Positions 40,216 through 49,148 of a stretch of 64,000 bases of DNA are shown here, piece after piece (the stretch's first letter is position 1; every line of letters starts with the position of its first letter). Where the stretch lies: NCBI RefSeq assembly GCF_040760075.1, contig NZ_CP142884.1, forward strand, positions 2,914,001 to 2,978,000. The letters run 5' to 3'. A program made the translations under genes and the position numbers. Origin of the DNA: Sphingobacterium sp. R2. Lineage in GTDB: Bacteria; Bacteroidota; Bacteroidia; Sphingobacteriales; Sphingobacteriaceae. A model generated the notes under the pieces. The model saw nothing but the letters and a program-made list of their open reading frames with translations. It was not told the DNA's origin and made no database searches.

Positions 40216-42939
40216 ATGAAGCACATAAAACTATTGACTTTATCGATAGGACTATTAAGAATAGGGACAACGTATGCGCAAACCGCACCTACACTGCCTA
40301 TTAATACGATCGTAGAACGAGTTCAGAAATATTTTCAAGTGTACCCGGTTGAAAAGGTACATTTACATTTCGATAAGCCATATTATGCTGTAGGGGACAC
40401 CCTTTGGTTTTCCACCTATTTATCCCGCAATTTGCCCGAATATGAGCCAAGTAAAATAGCATACGTTGAGGTGCTGAATAGCCGGGATTCCCTTATCCAG
40501 ACTCTTCGGATTCCATTGGATAAAGGGGTAGGAAATGGGCAGATTGTGCTTGATCCTCAATTTATGGTTCAGGACAATTATCGGTTTAGAGGGTATACGA
40601 AATGGATGGCTAATTTCGATAATGCTTACTTCTTTAATAAAGTAATTCCCATTGGCGACGTAATTAATAAGAAATTGATTACGAATATTGAATTTCAAAA
40701 TAATATTGGTGGCAATAAGACGCAGGCTGTTATACAGTTTCGCGATCGAACGGGAAAACCGATGATCAATTCAAAAATTAATTGGGAGTTTGTATCCGGG
40801 TGGGAAACGTATGATAAGGGTAAAGGTGAGACTGACGGATTGGGGAAAGTAACTATAAATCTGTCGGCGAAGGAAAAGTCGAATTTAGAAAAGGGACAAC
40901 TGAAAATTAGTATTCAGGAAAACAAAAATGAAAAGCCGCTGTCTAGTTCTTTCTTACTCAAAAATGCCTTATGGGATGCCGAAGTGCAGTTCTTTCCTGA
41001 AGGAGGTGATCTGATCGCAGGCCTAGCTAAAAAGGTCGCATTTAAAGCCGTTGGATCTGATGGAAAAGGGCTAAAGGTTAAAGGCAATATTTTGGATTCA
41101 AAGGGCAAGTCCGTTGCAGAGATTGAGGACTTTGGAACTGGAATGGGTTATTTTTCGCTGTTACCCCTTGCTGGAGAAAAGTATCAAGCTGTGATAAAGT
41201 TTGACAACGGGCAAGAACGCACATATAAATTGCCGGCTGTTGCGACGGACAAAGCAAACGTCGTTTTTGTGAAGCAGGATGCCACGAATGCGGAGTTCGC
41301 CGTGGTGACCAGTGAAGAAAATTTCTCAAAAAACCAAAGTCAATCTTATTATGTTTTGGTTCAGTCCAATGGACACCTTTGTTTTGGGGCTCAAGTGAAT
41401 CTAAAATCTTCCTCGGCGTTGGTTAATATTCCGAAAGAACGTTTACCAAACGGTATTGTACAAGTAACTTTATTGAGTCCGGAGGGAAAGCCTATCAGCG
41501 AGCGTCTGGCATTTGTTCAAAGCGAAAAACTTTTAAATATCCAAGTTACAAGTGATAAGCAGAGTTATAAGGCCAAAGAATTAGTGAACCTTAAACTTGC
41601 GGTGGACAACAACGGACAGAAATTTCCAGGAAGTTACTCCGTATCTGTAATCGATGAATCTAAAGTTCCCTATAACGATCAGGCGGACCTTTCTATCGTG
41701 AGTAACTTTTTACTAACTTCTGACCTGAAAGGAAATGTGGAGAATCCAAATGCCTATTTCGATGAAAAAAATGCCAATCGTGACAAAGCGCTTGATGCGT
41801 TATTAATGACACAGGGTTATCGTCGATTTGATTATCCAACACTTATTTCAGAGAAGTTACCGCAGATTAGTTTTCTCCCTGAGCAAGGTATAGAATTGTC
41901 AGGTACGCTTCGGATGAACACAGGGCGCCCTTTTCCAAATGGAGGCTTACTTTTATCGGTACCTTCCCGTAACATTAAAAAGGATGTTTATACGGATCAA
42001 AATGGACGATTCACATTTAAGGATCTGGTCTTTCCAGATTCATCCAAAGTGACGGTAAATGCCCGGTCCAATGACAATTACAGAAGTTTAGTTATTAATA
42101 TGGATCAGAGCTTTTATCCTGAGATTGATAAGAACAACGGATATAAGAGCTATTTTATACCCAATATAGATCAGGCTTTTGCGCCTTATTTGGCCAATAG
42201 CCGAAAAGAATACCGAAAATCCATCTTGTTGGATGAAGTCGAAGTAACAGCCGTAGTAAAAAAAGTAATCACAAATAAAGATTTTCCTTCTATTTCGGGA
42301 TTATCGATGCCCGAGCATCGTATTGAACCCGATCGTTTGACAGGGTGTAATGTGTTGACGATGTGTCTCCAAACGGTGTTGACGGGCATTACTTATGATC
42401 CGCAGACATTGAAATATTATGTTTCCCGCGATTACAATGCAGGTGGGCGTACACCTGTCCAATTCTTTCTCAATGGTATGGCTATTGATGAACCGGGCTT
42501 GAATAGTATCAATGTTGCAGATATCGAAGGTATCGAAATTTTCTTGCGCGATGAATTGGGCACAGTCTCCAGAATGTATCAGAATAATGGTGTTGTTTCC
42601 ATCTATACAAAGAAAGTAGAAGCTAAGAAACCACGGATGTCATTGAGTGAGATTGAAAGTATGTTACCGAAATCAAATGTTATCGATATGTATCCTTTGG
42701 GCTACATCAAAGAAAGAAAATTCTACGTTCCTAAATATGATACTCCAGAGAGAAAGGCTGTAAATGATTTGAGAACTACTATTTACTGGAATCCGAAAGT
42801 CTCCATATCAGAAACAGGGGAAGCTGCAATTCAATTTTATAATGCAGACGGAAATGGAAATTATAAAGTGATTGTTGAAGGGATGGACCAAACTGGGAAT
42901 ATTGGACGGAAGGTGATAAACTATAGCGTTCAGCCCTAA
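40216..42939 (+). CDS. Large envelope protein with MG2-like domains and a TonB-plug-like C-terminal region
   Basis: 907 residues from the ATG at 40216 (14 more codons lie upstream in frame, but MKHIKLLTLSIGLLRIGTTYAQ is the natural signal peptide, cleaved after AQ). Residues 30-130 resemble the first macroglobulin domains (EKVHLHFDKPYYAVGDTLWF). Further beta domains follow, with a carboxypeptidase-regulatory-like domain at about 560-640 (LSGTLRMNTGRPFPNGG). The region 680-800 looks like a receptor plug (LLDEVEVTAVVKK to NNGVVSIYTKK), and the end resembles another MG domain. No barrel follows. Such proteins are common and uncharacterised in Bacteroidota; surface or periplasmic scaffold is my guess. 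Confidence 0.7.
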   Translation: MKHIKLLTLSIGLLRIGTTYAQTAPTLPINTIVERVQKYFQVYPVEKVHLHFDKPYYAVGDTLWFSTYLSRNLPEYEPSKIAYVEVLNSRDSLIQTLRIPLDKGVGNGQIVLDPQFMVQDNYRFRGYTKWMANFDNAYFFNKVIPIGDVINKKLITNIEFQNNIGGNKTQAVIQFRDRTGKPMINSKINWEFVSGWETYDKGKGETDGLGKVTINLSAKEKSNLEKGQLKISIQENKNEKPLSSSFLLKNALWDAEVQFFPEGGDLIAGLAKKVAFKAVGSDGKGLKVKGNILDSKGKSVAEIEDFGTGMGYFSLLPLAGEKYQAVIKFDNGQERTYKLPAVATDKANVVFVKQDATNAEFAVVTSEENFSKNQSQSYYVLVQSNGHLCFGAQVNLKSSSALVNIPKERLPNGIVQVTLLSPEGKPISERLAFVQSEKLLNIQVTSDKQSYKAKELVNLKLAVDNNGQKFPGSYSVSVIDESKVPYNDQADLSIVSNFLLTSDLKGNVENPNAYFDEKNANRDKALDALLMTQGYRRFDYPTLISEKLPQISFLPEQGIELSGTLRMNTGRPFPNGGLLLSVPSRNIKKDVYTDQNGRFTFKDLVFPDSSKVTVNARSNDNYRSLVINMDQSFYPEIDKNNGYKSYFIPNIDQAFAPYLANSRKEYRKSILLDEVEVTAVVKKVITNKDFPSISGLSMPEHRIEPDRLTGCNVLTMCLQTVLTGITYDPQTLKYYVSRDYNAGGRTPVQFFLNGMAIDEPGLNSINVADIEGIEIFLRDELGTVSRMYQNNGVVSIYTKKVEAKKPRMSLSEIESMLPKSNVIDMYPLGYIKERKFYVPKYDTPERKAVNDLRTTIYWNPKVSISETGEAAIQFYNADGNGNYKVIVEGMDQTGNIGRKVINYSVQP

Positions 42940-42964
42940 CTATTACATAAGGACATAAAAAAGT

Positions 42965-42991
42965 GCAGCTCCTTGATGGGCAAGGAGCTGC
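42965..42991. repeat. Strong hairpin after the MG2/plug gene, without a T-run
   Basis: GCAGCTCCTTG / CAAGGAGCTGC (42965-42975, 42981-42991), a perfect 11-bp stem with a 5-base loop, but followed by TAACTAACC, not by T residues. It stands directly before a leader-like segment and a 15-codon frame. Confidence 0.75.
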
Positions 42992-43017
42992 TAACTAACC
43001 AATTATAAACCTAAATT

Positions 43018-43065
43018 ATGAAAAGTATTTTGTCGCTCATTAAAGCGTTAATCTTCTATTTGTAG
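43018..43065 (+). other. 15-codon open frame behind an outer-membrane-gene-like leader
   Basis: ATG followed by 14 codons reading MKSILSLIKALIFYL and a TAG. The hydrophobic, Lys-containing peptide looks like the first part of a signal peptide. The leader AACTAACCAATTATAAACC upstream is AT-rich and untranslated. It may be the remnant of a lost gene, or a small-RNA or leader-peptide locus; I cannot tell. Confidence 0.35.
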
Positions 43066-43138
43066 AGAATATTTCAAATTTTATGCCAAACTTTATTTGT
43101 ATATTTTTTGGCAGATATTTATCGAATGCTTATTTGAA

Positions 43139-43720
43139 TCAATTACTCAAATTAAAATAACAATGTCTGCACCGAGGTTCGTAGGCTTCTTTTTCACCTA
43201 AAAGCACCGTTGCCGTTTCACTGGTCAAGCGATAAGAATAATTTGCCGGAGCCCCGCATTGCATGCACACCGCGTGCACCTTTGTCACATGTTCAGCTAC
43301 CGCCATAAGATGTGGTATTGGCCCAAATGGCTTTCCTTGATAATCCATATCCAGTCCTGCCACAATTACTCTAACACCACTGTTTGCCAATTTGACACAT
43401 ACCTCTGTCAAACCGTCATCAAAGAATTGCGCCTCATCGATTCCGACCACTTTAGTGGATGAACTTAAGAGTAGGATAGCGGAAGAATGATCGACAGGGG
43501 TTGATGGTATGCTGTTACTATCGTGTGAAACGACTAATTTCTCGTCGTATCGCTTGTCAACGGATGGTTTAAATATTTCAACATTCAGACGTGCATACTG
43601 CGCTCGTTTTAGTCTGCGAATCAATTCTTCTGTTTTGCCTGAAAACATGGAACCACAGATAATTTCAATGCTACCATATTGAGCGGGGCGCAAAGCCAAA
43701 TTATGTTCGGAAAAAAGCAT
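43139..43720 (-). CDS. tdk: Thymidine kinase (type II)
   Basis: 193 residues, normal length. It phosphorylates thymidine to dTMP in the salvage pathway. P-loop [11 protein letters not shown] (residues 23-33), [13 protein letters not shown] as Walker B, and a zinc-binding lasso with [15 protein letters not shown] and CRHC. It is transcribed alone. Confidence 0.96.
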   Translation of the reverse strand: MLFSEHNLALRPAQYGSIEIICGSMFSGKTEELIRRLKRAQYARLNVEIFKPSVDKRYDEKLVVSHDSNSIPSTPVDHSSAILLLSSSTKVVGIDEAQFFDDGLTEVCVKLANSGVRVIVAGLDMDYQGKPFGPIPHLMAVAEHVTKVHAVCMQCGAPANYSYRLTSETATVLLGEKEAYEPRCRHCYFNLSN

Positions 43721-43954
43721 TTGATTAATTTAATTTTGTCGTACGGTCTACAAATAAGGTGATATTCGTATAATAACCTACTACTATATTCTGTTTTTGA
43801 CGCTACTAATATCAGAATTAAATATTAAATTTGGGTAGCAAAAAAGTGAATGTAAATCCAAATATTTATAAATCAAAGGTTTGAGTTTTCCACTTTTAGG
43901 TTAGTTGAGGGTGTAGGTATGATAAACGATTAATTGGTGATTTCAAATATAATT

Positions 43955-44932
43955 ATGGGTACTCAAGAGGAAATTTTTAATAAGATAGGTGATTTATTAC
44001 AGGATTTAAATGGACAGTATCTGACCTTGTCAGAACGAGACGGCTTGTCGGAAATGAATGAATTAGTCCTATTGGAGGCTAAGGCACAAGCTGCGGCAGC
44101 CTATATAACGTTACTCAAGACAACAACTGTGCTTTGTGAAGATCCATCGAAGCATACTTTAAATTCAGCCGCATTGGAAAGTAAGAAGATTGCATTCAAC
44201 GATTATTTTACGCCGCCTTCTACCATTAGAGCAGCGGCGCAGCAATTTGTCGCTGAGCAGCCCGCAAAGGTAGTTCAGGAAACGGAGCAGGTTCAAGATC
44301 TTAAATCCTTAATAGACGAGAATTTGGTGGAAGAGCGCGAGAGATCGGTAACTTACGAAAGCGGACCATTGAAATCGGAGGAATCTATCCCTGTTGCTGA
44401 TGAATCTGTAGATTCTAGTATAACAGGGTCTCAGGTAGTTGAGCCACCTTATCAGGTCGAAAAGGAGGCAACCTCACCGATGGAAGAAGTGAATGTCTTT
44501 GTTAAAGAAGTGGTTGAAGAACCCAAAGAAGTGATTATTGAACAGCCCAAGGAAGTTCTTATTCGGGAAGAAATCAACACTGTAGTTGAGGAAGTTCCTG
44601 CTAGACCATTAACTTTAAATGAAATCATTTCTCAGCAGAAACAAGCAGGAGTGCAAAATCGAGTCTATCAGGTAAATCAATCTGGAAGTAATGATAAACT
44701 CACAGATATTAAAACAGGTATAAGCTTAAATGATAAACTTTTGTTTATTAAAGATTTGTTTAATGGCTACAGCTTGGCATATAGCGAGGCAATAGAATTA
44801 TTAAATAGATTTACAAGCTATGCGGAGGCGGATGCGTTTTTACAAACAAATTATGCGATTAAAAATAGGTGGGCGGATAAACCGAATACCGTTGAAAAAT
44901 TATACAATGTCCTGCGTAGAAGATTTAGCTAA
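43955..44932 (+). CDS. Conserved hypothetical protein with an acidic low-complexity middle
   Basis: 325 residues from the ATG at 43955. Three parts: an N-terminal helical region (1-85) with LNGQYLTLSERDGLSEMNEL; a Glu/Val/Pro-rich linker (about 95-215) with repeats of the type VVEEPKEVIIEQPKEVLI; and a C-terminal helical region (230-325) with LNEIISQQKQAG and LNDKLLFIKDLFNGYSLAYS. No signal peptide or membrane helix, so cytosolic. I recognise it only as a family of Sphingobacteriaceae with no known role. It has its own terminator. Confidence 0.7.
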   Translation: MGTQEEIFNKIGDLLQDLNGQYLTLSERDGLSEMNELVLLEAKAQAAAAYITLLKTTTVLCEDPSKHTLNSAALESKKIAFNDYFTPPSTIRAAAQQFVAEQPAKVVQETEQVQDLKSLIDENLVEERERSVTYESGPLKSEESIPVADESVDSSITGSQVVEPPYQVEKEATSPMEEVNVFVKEVVEEPKEVIIEQPKEVLIREEINTVVEEVPARPLTLNEIISQQKQAGVQNRVYQVNQSGSNDKLTDIKTGISLNDKLLFIKDLFNGYSLAYSEAIELLNRFTSYAEADAFLQTNYAIKNRWADKPNTVEKLYNVLRRRFS

Positions 44933-44972
44933 AATATTGCAGAAGATATAACTATAATATGAAAACAATGGA

Positions 44973-45007
44973 AAAACAGCTCTCACAATATCGGAGCTGT
45001 TTTTTTG
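44973..45007 (+). terminator. Terminator after the acidic-linker protein gene
   Basis: AAAACAGCTC / GAGCTGTTTT (44973-44982, 44994-45003) followed by more T residues. Confidence 0.8.
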
Positions 45008-45026
45008 TGCCGATACTTCAGATTTA

Positions 45027-45653
45027 TCAGTTTAGTTGAAATTGTAACCAATCATTTCCTTCATGACCGTATACAAAATATTTGGGCTGAAGAATTTCAG
45101 CTAATGATTCGAGTTCCTTTAAATAATTGTGTCCTGGAATCTGTGCAAACTGTTTATCGGTCATCATAAAAACCTGATCGAGCTCGATAGCTTTGGATGA
45201 AGTTATCGATGGCGTATTCAACAATTTAGGTAGCTGGGTAAACATTTGTTCGCCATGGCCAATGACAATGATTTTGTCGGCTTCACTTTCAGTCGTCACT
45301 GGAACACCACCTGCAATCTTTATGGCTTCATGTAGATAAGCTGAATGGTTAATTTCAAGAGGTTCAATCTGATCTACCACCAAGACTTTAGGCCTATCAG
45401 TAGCCGAGATAAACTTAAGTTTATGGATGAGGATATTCGTTTCATCTTCAATTTTTTCAATGAATTCATCGGTTTTATCACTAGCATCGAGTTTATTGCC
45501 GATGCTTTTGACATAGGTGATCATATCATCGATATCCACGATTTGAGGCTGCACTGAAAGTAATTTGTTATAAGTTTCCGCTGGAATAGCTGCTGAATTT
45601 AGGTTCAGCTGGTCCAAAATATGGGCGACAAGTTTTTCTTGATTGCTTTGCAT
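45027..45653 (-). CDS. BtuF/FhuD-like binding-protein domain without a signal peptide
   Basis: 208 residues from the ATG at 45653; the frame runs on to 45743 but that part is not convincing. The chain has the layout of cobalamin/siderophore binding proteins: a long helix (about residues 30-75) joined to a C-terminal lobe with PKVLVVDQIEPLEINHSAYL, AIKIAGGVPV, ADKIIVIGHGEQ and ELDQVFMMTD. The usual exported start is absent and only about two-thirds of the fold is present. It may be a cytosolic relative or a shortened protein; no ABC transporter genes adjoin. Confidence 0.6.
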   Translation of the reverse strand: MQSNQEKLVAHILDQLNLNSAAIPAETYNKLLSVQPQIVDIDDMITYVKSIGNKLDASDKTDEFIEKIEDETNILIHKLKFISATDRPKVLVVDQIEPLEINHSAYLHEAIKIAGGVPVTTESEADKIIVIGHGEQMFTQLPKLLNTPSITSSKAIELDQVFMMTDKQFAQIPGHNYLKELESLAEILQPKYFVYGHEGNDWLQFQLN

Positions 45654-45838
45654 ACCACAAAAATACAAAACCTTCACGACTTCGTAGACACCAAGAGCAA
45701 TGAAAGCGAACTGAAGGTTCTTTCTATCTATAAGGACAGCCAATTTCAGAAAAAGAGGTGAGTACTGTAGAAAGTAAATTAGCGATAGTAGGTATGCACA
45801 TATTTTTGTAAATTGGCATAAAATAAATGCTATAAAAT

Positions 45839-46144
45839 ATGTTTGACAAATTATTTGAGGCCCAACAAAAGGCAGAGGAAATTAAGAAAAGACTGGATTC
45901 AATTTCTGTTTCCGGTGAGGCGGAAGGTGGATTAATCCGTGTGGTGGCGACAGCAAATAAAGAGATAAAAGAGGTAATCATCGATCCTGTATTTTTATCA
46001 AACGCGGATAAGGAAGAATTGGAAGAATTACTTGTGGTTGCTTTGAATAAGGCTATTGTTCAAGCTGAGAATATCAGCCAGGCTGAAATGCAGGCAGCTA
46101 GCAAGGATATGTTGGGAGGACTGGGCGGATTATTTAATCAATAA
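45839..46144 (+). CDS. ybaB: YbaB/EbfC-family nucleoid-associated protein
   Basis: 101 residues. Typical YbaB: an N-terminal helix MFDKLFEAQQKAEEIKKRLD, a beta hairpin GLIRVVATANKEIKEVIIDP, and a C-terminal helix ending in GLGGLFNQ. It binds DNA as a dimer. Usually next to dnaX or recR; here it is followed by a UPF0173 hydrolase gene 10 bases later. Confidence 0.93.
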   Translation: MFDKLFEAQQKAEEIKKRLDSISVSGEAEGGLIRVVATANKEIKEVIIDPVFLSNADKEELEELLVVALNKAIVQAENISQAEMQAASKDMLGGLGGLFNQ

Positions 46145-46154
46145 GGTGATCATC

Positions 46155-46838
46155 ATGAAAGCGACATATTACGGACAATCTTGTGTGGAGTTTAATTTTG
46201 ACGGGATAAGGGTACTTATGGATCCATTTATCACCTATAATCCGCTGGCAAAAGAAATCGACGTCGATTCGATTAAACCAGATTATATCTTTTTAAGCCA
46301 CGGGCACCAGGATCACGTAGCCGATATGGCTGCGATCCAAAAAAATAGTAATGCTACTGTTTTAGCAATTGTTGAAACCGCAGACTGGGTCCGCAGACAG
46401 GGAGTTGCCGATGATAAAGTCATCGAATTTAACTTAGGTGGAACTGTTCAGCTACCATTTGGTTCGGTAAAAATGGTCTATGCTGCACATACGAATAGTA
46501 CACCTGACGGTCGATACGGAGGGTTTCCAGTAGGTTTTGTTTTCAATGTAAAGGGCAAACGAATTTATTTTGCAGGGGACACGGCTTTAACCATGGAAAT
46601 GAAATTGTTGGCTGAAATGAACCTCGATTGGGCCTTTTTACCGATAGGAGGGCATTACACTATGGACGTGGATGATGCAGTCAAAGCGGCTGAATTTGTG
46701 AACTGCGCCCGGGTGATCGGAATTCATTATGATTCGTTTCCGCCAATCACTATCGATAAGCAACAAGCGTTGGATAAATTCCAAAATGCGGATATATCAC
46801 TATCATTACCTGAAATCGGTACGACAGTTGAGCTTTAA
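46155..46838 (+). CDS. UPF0173-type metallo-beta-lactamase-fold hydrolase
   Basis: 227 residues from the ATG at 46155; the open frame runs back into ybaB but MKATYYGQSCVEFNFDG is the family start. Metal motif SHGHQDHVAD (HxHxDH, about residues 49-58), further ligands in VYAAHTNST, FAGDTALT and GIHYDSFPPI. Substrate unknown for the family. Confidence 0.92.
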   Translation: MKATYYGQSCVEFNFDGIRVLMDPFITYNPLAKEIDVDSIKPDYIFLSHGHQDHVADMAAIQKNSNATVLAIVETADWVRRQGVADDKVIEFNLGGTVQLPFGSVKMVYAAHTNSTPDGRYGGFPVGFVFNVKGKRIYFAGDTALTMEMKLLAEMNLDWAFLPIGGHYTMDVDDAVKAAEFVNCARVIGIHYDSFPPITIDKQQALDKFQNADISLSLPEIGTTVEL

Positions 46839-46847
46839 AGTCAAAAG

Positions 46848-46870
46848 AGCCGAGCTAACTCGGCTTTTTT
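46848..46870. terminator. Terminator after the UPF0173 gene
   Basis: AGCCGAG / CTCGGCT with a 4-base loop, then T6. Confidence 0.8.
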
Positions 46871-46907
46871 GTATAATGCAACCTTTTCAGGTTTAATTCC
46901 TTTGTAT

Positions 46908-47735
46908 CTATGAGGATATGACAATTTTTTTAAGATCTTCCAAACTGAATAGGGGAATATCGATGATTTTGTTTTTAAGGATTTGTTCTTTGTTTTCTTC
47001 AAAATAGAACAGTTTCCATTCACCGTTTTTATATTCTAAACTACTGAGGTTTTCAATCCAATCACCAGAATTCATATACGTACAGGTTCCTTTTCGGGTA
47101 ATGACTTCTTTGATTTGAGGTTGATGTATGTGTCCACAGATGACAAAGTCGTAGTTTTTTTCTATGGCTAACTCGGTTGCTGTATGTTCAAAATCCGATA
47201 TATATTTTACCGCCTTTTTAACAGAGCTTTTAATTTTTTTTGACAGGGAGAATTTTTCCTTACCCATTTTGTCAAGACAGTAATTAATAATGTTATTAAG
47301 CTGTATAAGTTTATCATAACCCCATCCACCCAGTTTTGCCAACCATTTAGAATGATGGATGGAAGCGTCAAAAACATCCCCATGAAAGATCCACACTTTT
47401 TGGTTATTGAGGGAGAGAAGTAATTTATTGCTCAGCTTGATATTACCTAATTTAAGGTCTGTAAACTTGCGCAACATTTCGTCGTGGTTGCCCGTGATGT
47501 AATGTACTTCTGTACCTGAGGAGCTCATGTCAATTATTTTTTTGATGACTTTGAGATGTTCTTGCGGAAAGTAGCTTTTTTTAAATTGCCAAATGTCTAC
47601 AATATCGCCGTTCAATATCAATATTTTGGGAGATACTGACTCCAAGTAAAGTAAAAGTTCTTTTGCTCTACTGCCGTAGGTACCTAAGTGTAAATCTGAG
47701 ATTACAAGTATATCAAGGCTTCTTTTCATTTGCAA
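46908..47735 (-). CDS. LpxH-type UDP-2,3-diacylglucosamine diphosphatase
   Basis: 275 residues, a calcineurin-like phosphoesterase with all metal motifs: ISDLHLGTYG, NGDIVDIWQ, TGNHDEM, FHGDVFD and CGHIHQP. The extra helical segment in the middle (GWGYDKLIQLNNIINYCLDK) is typical of the LpxH-type UDP-diacylglucosamine pyrophosphatases, which release lipid X in lipid A synthesis at the inner face of the inner membrane. A longer C-terminal part (about 40 residues) is variable. It stands alone. Confidence 0.82.
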   Translation of the reverse strand: MQMKRSLDILVISDLHLGTYGSRAKELLLYLESVSPKILILNGDIVDIWQFKKSYFPQEHLKVIKKIIDMSSSGTEVHYITGNHDEMLRKFTDLKLGNIKLSNKLLLSLNNQKVWIFHGDVFDASIHHSKWLAKLGGWGYDKLIQLNNIINYCLDKMGKEKFSLSKKIKSSVKKAVKYISDFEHTATELAIEKNYDFVICGHIHQPQIKEVITRKGTCTYMNSGDWIENLSSLEYKNGEWKLFYFEENKEQILKNKIIDIPLFSLEDLKKIVISS

Positions 47736-48043
47736 TAATTTTTTATTTATCTCTGTTTAGAATGATGACTCAACCTGAGTTGAACCACACTGATTTTATT
47801 CGATAAATCTCTTATCTTCTTTTACAAAAGAAAGATACATTTATTTTGTACCCATGAAATTACCGTTATTAAATCATTAAAATATCTTGTAAAAAGGTTT
47901 AAATAGTTAATTGGAAATTAATGCACTCAGCAGATATGAACTATTTTGATCGTTAGGGAAGTTGGAAACTGAAGTATGCTATACTAAAAAAGGTATCCAA
48001 TACAAATTGGATACCTTTTCACTATGTTAAAGATTGTGTTCTT
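47736..48043. other. Intergenic region between the LpxH-type and kinase genes
   Basis: 308 AT-rich bases. It contains a terminator at 47988-48019 and nothing else that I recognise. Confidence 0.5.
47988..48019. terminator. Bidirectional terminator after the kinase gene
   Basis: AAAAGGTATCCAA / TTGGATACCTTTT, a perfect 13-bp stem with a 6-base loop. Confidence 0.85.
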
Positions 48044-48907
48044 TTATTTGGCAGTAGCTGTCGCTCTATCAATATGAAATTGTACCAAATCGTCAATTGG
48101 AGAGCGTAAGATTTTACCTACTTTCATTCCATATTGTTCAGCTTTTTCAGCCAATACATTTCTGAAATTATAGCCTACTGAACCTATACAGTTGAAGGTA
48201 TAGCTCTGATAATTCGGGTATTTGCTGACAAGGTTTCTGAAAAAAGCTTCAAAAGCTTCATCGACGATATTGCGCGTATATTCGATATTGACGTTATTGT
48301 CATAAACAAATTTGCTAAAACTAGCACAGAAACGATTAGGCATAGGCTTGGTATAAACCGCATCCATAATTTCGTCTTTTGTCATTTTATACGTATTATA
48401 GAATACTTCCTTCACATCTTTGGGCATTAAATTACGAACATAATCTGCTAGTAATTTTTTACCGATATAACTACCAGAACCCTCATCACCTAAAATATAA
48501 GCGCCGGAGTCGATGTTCAATGTGATTTCTTTGCCATCATAAAGGCAGGAGTTTGTTCCTGTTCCTAGTATCGCAGCAAATCCGGCTTGAGTTCCTAATA
48601 ATGCTCTTGCTGCCGCAAGAAGATCATGTCCTACTTCAACTTCGGCTGTTGTAAATACTTCTTTCAAGGCATTAACTACGATTTGTGCTTTTTCCTTGTT
48701 GTGGACTCCGGCACCATAATAGTTTACTTCCGAGATTTTTTCAAAAGGCAAATCTTGCGGTAGTCCTTTTTTTAGGGAGTTTACAATGTATTCACTATCA
48801 ACAAAATAAGGATTATATCCTTCTGTATTGAAGTAGATTTTTTTATTCGAATCGTCTAACAAACACCAGTTTGTTTTTGTTGATCCCCCGTCAGCAATGA
48901 TTATCAT
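48044..48907 (-). CDS. N-acetylglucosamine kinase-like protein (BadF/BcrA ATPase fold)
   Basis: 287 residues of the actin-like ATPase fold. Phosphate 1 motif DGGSTKTNW (residues 5-13), phosphate 2 region LGTGTNSCLYDG and GDEGSGSYIGKKLL, and an adenosine region in FNCIGSVGYNF. These are the signatures of the GlcNAc/glucosamine kinases of the BadF/BadG family. The FucP-type sugar transporter just upstream on the same strand supports a role in amino-sugar use. Substrate remains a prediction. Confidence 0.82.
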   Translation of the reverse strand: MIIIADGGSTKTNWCLLDDSNKKIYFNTEGYNPYFVDSEYIVNSLKKGLPQDLPFEKISEVNYYGAGVHNKEKAQIVVNALKEVFTTAEVEVGHDLLAAARALLGTQAGFAAILGTGTNSCLYDGKEITLNIDSGAYILGDEGSGSYIGKKLLADYVRNLMPKDVKEVFYNTYKMTKDEIMDAVYTKPMPNRFCASFSKFVYDNNVNIEYTRNIVDEAFEAFFRNLVSKYPNYQSYTFNCIGSVGYNFRNVLAEKAEQYGMKVGKILRSPIDDLVQFHIDRATATAK

Positions 48908-49057
48908 TATTGAGTAGTTTTAATTGTGTTTAATCGTTATAAAATGAGTAATCAATCATTAATCAATTCCCCGAAAATACATTTTTTAATTTTAAATATC
49001 ATAATTTATCCGTTGATTTTTCGAAAAATAAATTTTTGTCATTAAGTCAGTAGATAA

Positions 49058-49093
49058 AAAAACAGGCTTAACAATATCGCTAAGCCTGTTTTT
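49058..49093. terminator. Terminator after the sugar MFS gene
   Basis: AACAGGCTTA / TAAGCCTGTT (49061-49070, 49081-49090) with a 10-base loop, flanked by A and T runs. Confidence 0.85.
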
Positions 49094-49148
49094 GAGCTGT
49101 GTAATAAAATTGTTTAAATAGTGTACTATTTACAATTAGTGAGGGGTA

